From Nymphaea colorata (lineage: Eukaryota > Streptophyta > Magnoliopsida > Nymphaeales > Nymphaeaceae), in contig NC_045138.2 of assembly GCF_008831285.2 (NCBI RefSeq), positions 39,113,115 to 39,177,114 of the forward strand: a stretch of DNA of 64,000 nucleotides, given 5' to 3'. This document shows positions 37,860-50,492 of this stretch, in pieces. The notes beneath the pieces are model-generated. The model saw only the letters and a program-made list of their open reading frames with translations. It was not told the origin of the DNA and ran no database searches. The stretch's first letter is position 1. Each line of letters opens with the position of its first letter. Position numbers and translations under genes: made by a program.

Positions 37860-37972
37860 ACATCCCGAACCAAATTACAGACGCCATATCTTACCGAAAC
37901 GCGACCATCTTCCTCCAGCCCACAGTAACTTTACGCAGTCCTATGTGCCCCAAGCTCGCGCCTGTTTTGATG

Positions 37973-37974
<2 letters not shown>

Positions 37975-38012
<38 letters not shown>
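37975..38012. repeat. (TA)n microsatellite
   Basis: About 38 bp of TA repeat just upstream of the pyrimidine-rich stretch before the candidate small gene. Confidence 0.95.
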
Positions 38013-38017
<5 letters not shown>

Positions 38018-38516
38018 GGGCGTAACGAACGTTACTTGAGCACGTATCTCACGAACGGCCTGCTTGCCGTTCGATTTTCGTTTAATTGGACGGCTCAGAT
38101 GTTGCGTGACATCTCACACGTGAAACAACAGGGGTTCCGCCTGCGGGCGCCATTGCCCCACTCGACGTTCTCTCTCCTCAGCTTCGACTCCTTCTCTTCG
38201 TTCTTCCCCCTTTCTCGCGCTGTGCCGTCCTGCCCTCAGGTGATGCTCGCTGCCCCTGCAACCACTGTATCCGCCCCTCTCGCCGGTAAACGCCCCCATC
38301 TCTCCTCTCTGCGCCACTACTTTTTCCTCACATCAACTGCCCTCCCATCAAAGTCGAGCGTGAGCGACGGGAGACGCCATCGTCTCCGCCCACCTTGCAG
38401 GAAACGCCATCGTCATGCTGGCTTACAGACGGAAACAAAATTTGTCGAACACTTTCAAAACCTATAAAACGTATGACCTTGCAATAATCTCGAGGAGAAA
38501 TGAAACAAAGGAAATC

Positions 38517-39063
38517 ATGGCAACGAAGGGAAAACGGCAGACGCAGGGCATGGTTCACGCGTGTAGGGGATGGGAACAACAAACCAGTTATGGTCTGTTG
38601 ATGTCAGCTGTTAGGTCGCTGCAATGGACTGCACGGCAACAGGATGGATTTGGGGAATCTACTCGAGTTTCACTTACAGAACCTCCTGAAGAGGAGCTAG
38701 ACCCTTGTAGAGATGTTTTATATCACGATGGTTCGATCTGTTCTTATGTCTGTATATCTGAATCAGCTGAAGGTAGACCTTGCGTTTGCATTTCCCTGTC
38801 ATCCCATCCCTTTTTTTTTGTTCTGTTTTGGTGTCTGAAATTGGAAGGCATAGTATTTCGTGTCGACTTTGTTGAATTTGTGAAACAATTTGTAGTACAC
38901 AAAACTATGATGTGAGAACGTGGATCGTGACAACAGTTATAGCTACTAGTTATAATATGAACTATATGTGTGTATGATCCTAGTTTGCTGTGGGTGAATT
39001 CATTTTTATAGTTTTCTTTCTGATTCAACCTTTGTCTATTTGTCTTTCTTAGCAGATGCCTGA
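38517..39063 (+). CDS. Candidate small-protein gene, 2 exons, about 87 aa, unrecognised
   Basis: Exon 1 38,517-38,772 starts MATKGKRQTQGMVHACRGWE and stays open with a protein-like composition: basic start, then an acidic segment EPPEEELDPCRD and the Cys-containing SICSYVCIS. It ends at a donor GAAG|GTAGAC. A pyrimidine-rich acceptor ending TTAGCAG at 39,055 joins in phase, and the protein stops two or three codons later (..SAEDA or ..SAEADA). Pyrimidine-rich, leader-like sequence lies at 38,150-38,400, and AATAAA-like sequence near 39,480 could end the transcript. An in-frame ATG at 38,415 would add 34 residues. I do not recognise the family. It could also be a non-coding transcript or a decayed gene. 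Confidence 0.4.
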
Positions 39064-39743
39064 GCTTCTTTAGAAGTCACTTGCAGCAAAACTTCTTGTT
39101 GGCATGCCCTTTAAGCAAAACTTCAATACTTATTGCACGAGTTTGCATGGTTTACAAGGAAGTAAAACTAGTAGATCCCTGTGACAGTGCCACTCAGTGT
39201 TGATTTGCTCTAATCTGGGGATGTTATTGAATGCTTTTAAGAAATTTCTGTGATCTTATTCCAGGTTGTCATCTAATACATTTAACTACTTAGCAGAGGT
39301 TGGTCCTTAAAAAGACTGATAGATGTGAGTATAGGCATCTTGATTCCTTTGTCTGAGCAGCTAACAAATAACAAAGCCCTTGCCACACGCCATAGTTCTC
39401 TTTTTCTTAATTGATCAACCAAACATGGGATTGACTATCTTTGTCCTGTATTTTGTTTCCTTTCCTTCTATCTAAACAAAAATAAAAACTCATGTCTCAT
39501 TACGAGTGCTTTATAAATCTATCTCAAATATTGATGAATATTCATAAAACTTTAAAACTTATATCCATGAATCTACTTTATATATTGGAGTATGTTCATA
39601 GACTGCTAATGTAGTGTTCATGGTCCAATCTTTTAAGGCAAATTCATAAAACACTAATATAGTGCTCATCCTTCTAAATGACTCTTAAAATTTCTTTTTG
39701 TTCTTAATATGAGGTCATGTTTTGTTCTTGGCAATGGTGTCCA

Positions 39744-39830
39744 AAGGCAAAACATTAAGTGGTTTGACTGATGGATGTGTAGACAATGGGTTGTCAGTTT
39801 GATTCCTATAGGTGTTAGGTGCTATTAAAA
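39744..39830 (+). repeat. Possible diverged tRNA-derived SINE fragment
   Basis: TTAAGTGGTTTGACTGATGG followed about 35 bp later by CAGTTTGATTCCTATAGG and GTTAGGTGC. The order and spacing resemble the box A to box B part of the SINE at 37,189-37,428. The similarity is modest and no target duplication was found. Confidence 0.3.
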
Positions 39831-40780
39831 TTGAACTGTATACCGTAAGACCATTCATATCGTAGGACCATTCATATCTTAAAGCAGACAGGATGGAGGT
39901 TGACTTTCCCCTCTCTGCGTGCTATACATGTGGTGGCGATGGTACACTAGAAAAGTTATTATGTGTAAAAGTTTTTCATAAGAAATAGAGATAATTATAC
40001 ATATATCGATGTGGCAATGGGACACCATATCTCTAACATCCCAAATAAGGTAAACAAAGGTTTTCAAGTTAATTAAACAGCAAATTGAGGCAAAAAGGTT
40101 TGGAAATTTCGGATTAATTTTGTTTTGGTTAAAGAAAGTCACAGGTCAGACGAGGACGTTCAATCAAATTGTGGTTAGACGTGCACCACAACTTTTTCCT
40201 TATCTGAACAAGATGAACTGAGTGAATGAAATATTTATTAGCTATAATATTTCAATATTTTCCGAAGGAAAGGGTTAAATTTTATATGGTTTTAACATTG
40301 TCAACCATTTTGTGCTCTACACAATGCCATTGCAATAAACTCTCGAATCAAATTGGTTAGCAAAAAGATAAATCGGTGAATCCGAATGCTTTGTGAATCA
40401 TATCTATTAAGTCTACATGTTTGAAATGGCGATAGAAAAGAAAACAAATTAAAAAAAATATGAAATAAATTAAAAATCTTCAAACCATTTTAAAACAAGC
40501 ATCTAAACAAAATTACTTGTTAAAATTTTCTATTAATAAGCGTCACACTTTTCACAAAAATAGTTAAACAAACGCTTAAACTAGGGGAATTCAACCGATT
40601 CAATTTGCCAATTTTTTGATCCGGCTCGATCAAGTCGCCCGTCCATTTGAATCGGCCGATTCAGGCTGATTTTGAAGGCTTGATGCTAAAATGATGCTGG
40701 CGGTGTTTCAATTAGTTTAACGCTAAATCCAGTTTCTAACGTTATTTTTAGGGGCCATCCCGAGATTTACGAAGCTCGCT

Positions 40781-42673
40781 TATTTAAGGAAAAGAAAAGG
40801 GGAAAAAAAAAGAAATACGTTTCTTTTTAATCGCCGAAGGACGAGTCCAAAGAAACACGAAGGAAAGCAGTACTAGGATCCAAACGATGCCACGTGTCTG
40901 CCAACTCTTCACCCGCGACAGGACGCCCCGGGAGGCGGTTCTCACTCGCTAATCATACGATCCCTCTCTCCCCCACACCCCCCTTCTCTCTCTCTCTCTC
41001 TCTCTCTCGCGGCTTCTCTCTGTCCCTGACGGGAGAGGCTCTTGTACTTTCTTCCCTCGTCGCCATCATCCAACGATCTCGATTTCGACGCGGAGGTATT
41101 GGTACGCTTCCCGATCATGATTTTGAAAGATCGGTGTTTTTGAAGCTTGGGAGTAGAGTTGTTTCTTTCTCACATCTGGATAATCTTGCTTTCGGATTGT
41201 CTCTGCGGAGATTTTTGACGGATCGTCTGCTTCTGAGATCCTTGAGTTTCATCGTCTTTGCCGGAATAGTTTGCGGATCTCTGCGTAAGCGCCCTGGCTT
41301 TTGCTTCTTATTTTATTTTTTTTAATCCGGAGCGATCTTGTTTCGGATGATCCGGGCTTTAGGTGTTATTTGTTGAATCGAGCAAAGATAGCAGGAGTTT
41401 ATTATCGGTATTGATGGTCTTTTGTTCGGGAAAGTTTCTTTGTGTGCCTGTGTTTGCGAGTCCGTGCTTAGTGGATCTGACCTAGAATGTGCTTCTTTTA
41501 TTTTATTTTTTCCCCCCATATAGTGCGTGGGTGGGTTCTAAAAAGGAAATTTGGTGGCTTTCCTTTTTACTTTGATATTGTGGTTGGGATGCTTTTTGTT
41601 TCATGTCGATAATGGTGGAGAGCCGTAGTTGCAAGCTTTCTTTGCCTATAAATGCGTCTTAACGCTTGTACAGATTTGGATCAGTCGTGTCGCTGGAATC
41701 GTCGTTCTTTCGAGTGACAAATTTTGGTGCATTACAAGTCGCTGGTTGTCGAAGCTCTTGAATGACGTATTTATCATCTTAATACCGAGGCTTAATGTTG
41801 TTTCTCCCAGTGAACAGGCCACGTACTCTGGCAACGGCATTCATCAAACTGTGAAATAACCAGGAACAATATATGAGTCAACTGGACAGGATGACATCAA
41901 TGACATGCACATACTTAGTAGAAATGCTAATCTTTTAGTCTTGCCTACATGTTTTCTGTAGAGGACGAACAGGCAGATTCTGTATGGTGTATTGGCCATG
42001 CACAAGCCTTTTTCTAAAGCTTAAAAATCAATGTCTCCAAATTTGTTCATTTCTTCATTTCAAAGATCGATTTGAATGTTCTTTTCGTTTTCAGTTGATC
42101 CTTAGTTTCAATCAAAAGACCATTCTGGACTCATCCAGGCGGTCTGAGCTGCCATAATATTATGCGTGAATAGTGGCAGGACCAACAGTAAAATAAAGAT
42201 CAGTTAATACTAAAACAAAAAGTCTACATGTAAGTGAATAAATGCTGTCTGGAAATTTCAGGTGAGAGCATGGGAGGAAACCTTTTTTTGCCTCTCTCTA
42301 TCTCTCTCGACAAGGTGGACATTACAGGGCGATCCTCCAGGACAGGGTAGCACAGATCCAGGTTAGGGTGGTCCCTCTTGTTTTTTGTCAGACAGACATT
42401 CTCAAGCCTGGTAGAGAAGTGTCACCCTGAGCCCAATATAGCCGCTCCTCTGTATGCATTGCATGGTCTCGTCAGATTCTTGGATGCTACTTTCTCCATA
42501 ACTGTCAATTTCTTTAATTTGTTTAGCACACAAAAAAACACTGCATCTGTGATTTGATTTTACTGGAGGCTTGACGCTTTGTGATTATTTTATTTACTGA
42601 AATCCAATAGCAAGTTCCGAATCTCTTGATGCAGTCCTATTTCATCAGTGCAGGCCATTTTCATATGATTTAG
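40781..42673 (+). other. Promoter-proximal region, 5' leader and leader intron of the PP2C gene
   Basis: A TATA-like TATTTAAG lies at 40,781-40,788. Pyrimidine-rich leader follows, including (TC)12 at 40,985-41,008. Strong candidate donors are GTAAGC at 41,285 and GTATTG at 41,096. The acceptor GTGCAG ends at 42,653, 20 nt before the start codon. The leader intron is therefore about 1.4-1.6 kb. Which donor is used is open. Confidence 0.5.
40985..41008. repeat. (TC)12 microsatellite in the PP2C leader
   Basis: Pure TC run about 200 bp downstream of the TATA-like box, within the inferred 5' UTR. Confidence 0.95.
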
Positions 42674-45600
42674 ATGGTATGCTACTCCATATTAAAGACG
42701 GTCTCTGCTCCGTTGGGCCATTTTATCAATTTTTTGAGGCCGCAAGTTCACACCAGGGGTTTTAGGAGGAATTTTGATGAAAGATTTGGAGATCCACATC
42801 CTGTTGTTCTTAGAATTAAGGGACTCAGAATGATGATTGATTCAGGGAAGCCAGTTGAATCTGGAGTAGCTAATGTGCTACCAGAGAAAGAAGATGTAAT
42901 TTATGGTGATTTTGCAAGTGGCGGGTGGAAGAGGTTCTAACCTACAATTCCTCTCAGTTTTTCTGTTTCTAACTCTCTGAGTCTCTTATTTTTATATGGC
43001 ATAGTATTTGTCCAGGTGAATTCACAATAAGTTCCTCTATATCGCTTGTTTTAGTTGGTATTTTTGACTTAAGGTTTGTTTACCTGTTTTGTTTTCTTGT
43101 TCTCTTCCCTTCTTCCTAGCAGCATGCTCCCAGTTGAGCAGGAAGCTGGATATCTTCGTAACGTGCTTTTCATAGAGTTTCTGTTTGTTGAGACAACCTG
43201 ATTGTCTTTCTGAAATTTTGCATTTCACGTGTTGTACACAAATTTTTTCTCTCCAGGGAAGTCAGGGTTTAGGTGGATTAGATTTCAGACAGAGTAAAAG
43301 TAGATGTGTTTGAAATTTTGAAATTAAAACTCACCCTATGGATACACGTAGAAATAAAATATTATATATGCATGTGGGAGGGTAGACTGAATACTATGCA
43401 TCTATAATGTCAACAAAGTGTCCTGATCTTGGGTCATCTATTTTTGGGATGGTGGTCCTTGCACACCAAAAATGATCAAGGTTGAGTTGTTGCTGCAATT
43501 TAACAGTGTTGATGCTTATAGTGGTCAAAGGTCGTGCAGAATGTGCATGACACTCAAGCACATAATGCTAATGTTTTCAATCAGATCTCAGCCTCATCGT
43601 TTTTGCTGGTTATCATAGGATATAAAGTCATAGTCTATCTGACAAGTAGTGGTGGTTGTGCACAGCATATGCAGATGAGATCTGTTGGTTGAAAGAACAG
43701 ACATGATATTTAAGCACAAGTTAGTGTTAAATGGGCAAAATGGATGGCGTAATCAATTTTGTGGATTTCAATTAACGCCTTGGCTAGATGTTAATTGGTT
43801 AAGGAAGTAGTTTTTAGGGGGGATTCATAGCCGCATTGAGCTGTCGTCAATGGTTTCTAAGTATAGTCAATTAGATCTCTTTGATGGTCCATGTTATATG
43901 GTCGAGGATATTAGAGTAATACTAGATCCATTTAATTCGTGTCTTGAATAGTCTTCAGGAAATATAATTTATGTAATTATATCTCTTCTTTCGTGTATGC
44001 TTTCCTTCACTCTGTTTCATTCACGCTCACTTTTGATCCTTTTGCGTCTGCAGCGAAGATGGGAGCATCAGCTGTGGATATTCTAGTTTTAGGGGAAAGA
44101 GAATCAACATGGAAGATTTTTACGATGTTAAAATATCCAAGATTGATGGGAAGACTGTTTGCTTATTTGGGATTTTTGATGGTTGGTTTTTCTTTTCTAA
44201 CATTTCTAATCTTCTTCATGTGGTTATCAATTTATCACTGGCATATTTCCTCGTAAAATTTCGATCTGGACTTTAGTGTTTAAGCTTTCCCTTTATCTGT
44301 GCAGGCCATGGTGGTTCTCGTGCTGCTGAATATTTAAAGGAACATCTATTCGAGAATCTAATGAAGCACCCACAGTTCATTACTGACACAAAATTGGCTA
44401 TAAGTGTGTTATATTCTTTATGCCTTATTATTGTGTCTTTTCAAACAAGCTATCATGCAATGATTGTCTATCTTGATAGGGACTGTCCGAAGCCTGTCTT
44501 TTTTCCTTAACTGCCTTTCTGCTGGCTGCAGGCGAGACCTACCAAAAGACTGACGCAGAGTTCTTGGAAGCTGAAAGCAATACTTTCAGGGATGATGGTT
44601 CAACAGCATCCACAGCGGTATTGGTTGGTAGCCACTTATATGTTGCAAATGTTGGAGATTCACGCACGGTTATATCTAAGGCAGGAAAAGGTGTGTCTCT
44701 GTTATTTTTGCAATAAATTATAGGTATTAGAATTATCAGGTTGGTGTTCTGAATCTTGCTTGAAACTCTCTCTCTCTCTCTCTCTTATATGTTTTCCTAC
44801 CATCTGAAGCAGCTTACACCTGCAAATTCTTGCTAGATAAGCAATCCTTATACCTGATACATTTAGAAGCATGCTCATCTTTTCTTTGAAGCCACAGCTA
44901 TTCAATCTGTAGAAATGGTGTCACAATGCTTGCCAACTATTCTTTTTCACATTCTTTCTCAAAGCAGGTAGTCCTTTTCTTCTAAGAAAGTTGTCCAACC
45001 TACTCTAAAAGTGTCCATCTTACACAATCGACTTATCTTTTAGCCTATTCGTTTTGGAAGGTTTAACGTGTTCAATTCAAGTCTGCCTTCATGAAGCTTA
45101 ACTCCAATGGTTAGTCTCCTTCCAGTGTCTCCTCAAAGCATATATATAGATTGTAGAACAATCCCAAGTCTGGAATTGCATGGTTCTCTTGTTTGGTAAA
45201 CATCAGATGTTTTTCCTATGGCATAAGGTGAGTAACGAGGGTTGCATGTTTGCCTTGGATGAGTATAATTGCATTGCTTGGTGTATGATTCTATGAAGGT
45301 GAATAAGTTTGTCTAAGTCCGAAAGATCATATCATATTAGTATTTTAAAATGCTGGGAACATGGATATGCTTGTCAGTTTGAAGTAGATAGCCTCTCATC
45401 ATCTCATGAATCTGCAACTTCCCACAAAATCTTGTACTCGACAAACTTTGTTTCTCTGATGAAGTCGCTATATGCAGAACCAAACGAAGGTTGAACTCAG
45501 TTATGCTTAACCATCTCTACTAGCATATCCTACTAATGCTTCCCTTTGATCTAATAACCTCTTCAGTTATTTTGCGAGTCAGCTGCTGTTGTTAGGTTAT

Positions 45601-47934
45601 TGATGAGTACAATCTTGTAAAATCTGTAACATGACCCAGTCCGCAGTTAGATAAGACTGATAAGTACATACAAAGAAGTTACAAATTTAATTTTTAGTAT
45701 TAAAAATACACAAAAATAATCAAAATAAGAAAAATACAGAGCAAAAAAAAATTAGGATTCTCTATATGGAACAGGCATGGATTGTGTAACACAAGAAAAC
45801 AATAATTATGTACTACTACATCATGCATACTTTCATTGGAAATAATAAAAATGGATCAGTTAAATTACTCCCACTTTCACTAGTAATAATTTTTTGTTAT
45901 GTATGACTTGCTCCTTGGAGTCTTTAATTAACTCAATTGTTAACGTTTAATTTTTTATTTTTAACAGACTTGAGCCCTTACTGGAAAGGCCAGGAAGGCT
46001 CCAATTTGCTTGCACAAAATTAGCCGTAGTTTTTTTTTTTTTGGTAAAACTATAAATGTGTGAGAATCTGTTAATCAAATAAGCACCGTTTATTATGTGG
46101 CTATTATTTGTTGTTTGGATCTGGATATGAATCCAATCCGACCTGTACAATGACCGTGCTATCATTCTTGTAAATACCCATTACTCATAAGGGTATTTCA
46201 GAGATGTATCTTTTTTCTCATTTGGGCACGCCTCTCATAATGATTCTTATTGACCAACGGCTCCCTTATCAGAAGTTTTTTTATTCCTTGATATGATTAG
46301 TTAGTAATAATGCCGGCAAAATTGACCCGTTGGATCTAGCAATACAATTAGGAGAATACCTTCGGTTTGAGAATTACTTTGTAGCTAGTACAAACCCGAA
46401 GACTGTAAAGTTGAACATAAGAGAGAGAGTGAGAGAGAGAGAGCGAGAGCGAACTGCATTTATTTGCCAATTTTGATGTATGGTGTTGCTTTTTCTTGAT
46501 TTTTTTTTTCTATACAAATATTTTAAGTTTGATTAAGAGAAGATCCCTTAGTGAGGGGAAAATTTTCAGTATTTGATAACTGTCTTGTTCATTTATCTGA
46601 GAAGTTCTGTTGTTCTTTGCAGCAATTCCTCTTTCTGAGGACCATAAGCCAAATAGAAGTGATGAGCGCAAAAGAATTGAAAATGCTGGAGGAGTTGTCC
46701 TGTGGGCAGGTAGGCTTTGAATGGCGTGCTCTAAAATTTATCTGGAATCCTTGTACAATTTGCCTTGGGATGTGAAAAGGTTTCAAACCTTGCCATTTTG
46801 TTCCATAGGTACATGGAGGGTTGGAGGTGTTCTGGCAATGTCTCGTGCATTTGGTAACCGTCTATTGAAACAATTTGTTGTTGCGGAGCCTGAGATCCAG
46901 GTTAATATGATGCGTTTACCTTATTCCTTACCTTCTTTTATGCTCAATGTCAAAAAAGGGGATCGTATTCTATGTTTTCTTGTGCAGTTCCATAGCAGGA
47001 TTTCCCAAGTCCGAACTGGAAAATTGCAAATAAGCAGTAAATAGGAGAAAATGAACTTTTGCTTGAATTATACTTAAGACTATCCCTGATTTCGATTGTT
47101 CATCTCTTCGAACTTTGCTTATTCAGGCTTTTCCCCTTGGAGGGGCCCATCCAATTTACTGTTTGGACCTGGTTATCAAGCTTTATTAGGCCATGTAAAC
47201 TGCATCTTGTCAAGTTGTACTCCCAAGGAAAGTGCTAGAATACTGTTGAAAATATTGATTACTTTCTCCTCTACGTAGTACAGTCAGAGAGCGTTTTCGC
47301 TAAAGTTTCAAGAAAAGCAAATTGTCTAATAATTTAGCATGTGTACGTTTTCCTCCACAGACAAACACGCACATGAACACTTGTGGAAAGATTGAATCAC
47401 TGTGCTTATTCTCTTTTAAATTATCTTTTGTAGTTTTGAGATATACACTAGACTGTGTGATGTGATGTTTTTCCGTTGCAGCGATTGTTTATTGCTATCT
47501 TAAGCGAGTGTCTGTGTCGAGATTGGCAGTGACTGATAGTATTGATGCAGGAAGAAGAGGTTGACAAGGAGTTGGAATTTCTGGTGATCGCTAGCGATGG
47601 ATTGTGGGATGTAGTTCCAAACGAGGTGAAGTTACCTTCCTGTCCGCTGCTTTATGCATTCATGGTTATAGGGTCCAAGACCTTAATTTGAATTTTTCTG
47701 CCTCGGCTAATCTTTGGGTAGCTGACAAGCTCTCTCTCTCTCTTTTTCTCATATGATTGGTTGCTTGTCCCTGAATAGGATGCTGTGTCGCTGGTGAGGA
47801 CAATTGAGGAGCCGGAGCAAGCGGCTCGAAAATTGACAGAGACTGCGTTTACGCGAGGGAGTGCAGATAACATCACGTGTGTGGTTGTCAGATTTCACCA
47901 TGATGCACCAGATGATCCCGTTTGTTCTGAATAG
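42674..47934 (+). CDS. Protein phosphatase 2C, PP2C11-like, 8 coding exons, 351 aa
   Basis: Mn2+/Mg2+-dependent Ser/Thr phosphatase of the PPM/PP2C family. Coding exons: 42674-42933, 44054-44181, 44305-44403, 44532-44690, 46623-46709, 46809-46900, 47551-47625, 47779-47934; all introns GT..AG with matching phases. The start ATG has an in-frame TAG directly before it in the same exon. Residues 1-86 are a variable N-terminus; the catalytic domain runs about 91-340. Metal-site motifs are intact: MED at 106-108, FDGHGG at 128-133, SDGLWDV at 290-296, and ADN at 329-331. VANVGDSR (200-207), [10 protein letters not shown] (221-230) and [12 protein letters not shown] (250-261) are also typical. Wording such as [19 protein letters not shown] and AMSRAFGNR resembles the Arabidopsis PP2C11 (At1g43900) type rather than the ABA co-receptor clade. 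Its substrate cannot be read from sequence. Confidence 0.95.
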
Positions 47935-48400
47935 TGCTTTCTGGCGCTGTTCCTGCATGGATCGCGTGGCTCAGCTGACATGCTTTTGTGTCCTTGAGAG
48001 CAGGAGTGAGTTTTTATTAAAATTAGAAGTAGGTGCGATCGCTCAGATCTTGCTTCGGTGGCGCTTGTGGAGCCCCTTGCAAGATCATGAACTTGGGTTG
48101 GATTTTTGAACCCCATTTTGGATATATTTTTTGGTATATGAAAACTTTTGATTCCCACCCTTCTTTTCGGTTCTGCTTTACTTGGGATTGCGTTACAAAT
48201 GCGGCTGTGTTCTTTTACCTCTTGGAAGCATGTAACTTTGTAGGATAATGAAAGTTTACGCCTGGATTTTGGTGGGCACCTTTCAATTAGGGCGAGGAAG
48301 GGTTTTCGCGTAGTGGTTTTGGCTTTGGCGTTCAGATAGACAAAGCACAAGCACCCTTTGTTCTTTTTCTTAATGAGTAATAAAATTTGGACATTGACTC
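47935..48400 (+). other. 3' UTR of the PP2C gene
   Basis: Non-coding sequence after the TAG stop. AATAAA at 48,379-48,384 is the best polyadenylation signal, giving a 3' UTR of roughly 450-470 nt. Confidence 0.5.
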
Positions 48401-49143
48401 TGCTGAGAGTAGTCAAAAGCGTCGGGTGTCCCCCCCAATTACATGGGGGTGGTAAGTGTGCTCCATCTTCCCATGCCTCTGATAATATGACAACTGTGCA
48501 TGGCTTTACATTGATTTGTAGCTAAAGCTGATGCTGCCACATGCAACCTGACTATTGAAGAGCGATTATTTACTGCTCTATTATGATCCAATCTCAACAG
48601 GGGCGATCTAGACCCATTAACAAACCCTTGGCGTAATTTGATGGGGAAAGCGCTCGACACGTTCCCTGAAATTGCAGAGGTTATAGCTGTGGGATTGCGA
48701 TAAATTTTTTTGACAGTAAAGTTTGAAAAACCAGTGCTGGTAGTACATGGTCCCAGTGCCATGCACAAATGGTGGCCGGGTAACCAAAAATATAGGAAGT
48801 TTGCTAACTACTTTTAGGCATAACTTAAACTTGCGACACATTTTTTTTTTCCGAACACAAGGCAGAGCATCTGCACAGCGAGGTTAAAATTTGCAACCTG
48901 AATCAGATTGAATAAGATGGCAACCTGTTCATCCTTTTCCTCTGTGCGCTTGCTTTTGCGGCATGTAACGAAAAATGAGGGATAACAAAGTTACAACATT
49001 TTCCATGTTAGCCCCATAGAATATACGTTTCATTGGAAGGTTCCGAAATCGATAATTTATACAGAATCAAAGCTTCGTGAAAGCAAGAGCTATATTTCCG
49101 GCGAAAGAAAGAGAGGCGGCCCAATGTTCAGCAACGCTTTCAT
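48401..49143. other. Intergenic region between convergent genes
   Basis: Follows the PP2C 3' end. No gene or recognisable element seen. Confidence 0.5.
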
Positions 49144-49275
49144 ATACGAGTTAACTCATGCAGCTCTTATCTCAAATATTTGATACACATACGAGTTAAC
49201 TCAAGCAGCTCTTATCTCAAATATTTGATACACATACGAGTTAACTCAAGCAGCCCTTATCTCACATATTTGATA
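49144..49275. repeat. 45-bp tandem repeat, 3 copies
   Basis: A unit beginning ATACGAGTTAACTCAAGCAG and including CTCAAATATTTGATA recurs at 49,144, 49,189 and 49,234, exactly 45 bp apart with few mismatches. It lies between the convergent PP2C and TIGR01589 genes. Confidence 0.9.
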
Positions 49276-50492
49276 TGCCCTGACATACGGCCGCATGCAT
49301 AAATTTTTTTCTAGTACATTTTCTCTACTCTGTATAGCTACAAGTTAGAAAATACAAAAGAGAATCATTTTGATTGAGCTAACAAGAGCCATATGATTCA
49401 TAAAGTAACTCAACTATTAAAGATACTGATATCATCAATATTCATGGAATTTTGATCTGTACAAACGAAATCACACATAAGGCGCGCATGCATTTTAGCG
49501 TGTTAGTGTGTGACAGAAGAAAATCATTAAAATGAGAAAGGTGATCTGCTTATTTGGAATATCAACACAAAAATGCTGGATGTTTAAAGCATGCGTCCGT
49601 ATGATCCCTCGAGAGCATCTTCAGATGGAGAAAGCAACTAAATCCATTGTAGGATAAAAACTACATCGCCTCCAACCTAGGAAACTTACCAGATAATGCG
49701 CTAACTTTCGAACTGAACAGAAAGCTACTTTACGGGAATTAACTTCGGATACATTTGAACCCAAAACATTCTTGCTCCTAGTCATTCTGTTTCTCATCAT
49801 CGAATATCTCAGTCTGACAATTTTTTTGTAGAGTAAATTATCTGTAAGAGGGCACTTTTGGAGATGCGCGTCTGCTAAAAATAAACATATAGTAGAAGAA
49901 TGATTTCTGAAGTAATGCAAATACTTAGGCCAATATACTCGCAGTTGAGAACTGAGAAGGTACACTCTGACCGCCAAAGGTCTTGTGTCTGCCCATGGAG
50001 GATTTCTAAATGCTAAATGAATTATAGCATTTAACACGCCCACGCATAGGCTTATTCATGAATTTTTGGTCATTCAGTGTAATCCACTCTCGTTCTCTCT
50101 TCCATAAAGACCTTAAATAGATATGAAATTCAATCACAATAGCATTTCACAACCCCGGAAATGAAATCAATAGTATTGCCATCCTTTACCTGCTAAATGG
50201 GAGCTCAGTAGTCCGCCCAAATCTAGGCGTGTAATTAACGTCTCATTAATTAATTGTCAAATATTTAAGGAAAACATAAATGAACAGCTGCAAAATAAAT
50301 TTAGAAACTTAATAATGTTTTCCCTAAAACGTATTCCCCCAGATCATTACACGTAAATGCTGCTATCTATGTTATCTGACCAGCTGACAAAAAGAGAAGC
50401 CAAAAGACGTCCACAGCCTCAAAAGATCTACCTCGGTCCCATAAATTTGACAATCATATGCTTAGATAGGAAAGGGGGATCCTCACCATTTT
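49276..50492 (-). other. Downstream region of the TIGR01589 gene, including its 3' UTR
   Basis: No clear AATAAA on the gene strand was found close to the stop, so the transcript end is open. A 140-codon minus-strand frame at 49,621-50,043 is unrecognised and is treated as chance. Confidence 0.4.

Noticed and set aside
37670-38467. Long plus-strand frame of 265 codons
   Set aside because: It runs through a (TA)n microsatellite coding (IY)n and through pyrimidine-rich sequence, with no family resemblance; the overlapping frame at 38,517 looks more protein-like.
49621-50043. 140-codon minus-strand frame
   Set aside because: No recognisable motif, no intron signals or promoter; probably chance sequence at or beyond the 3' end of the TIGR01589 gene.
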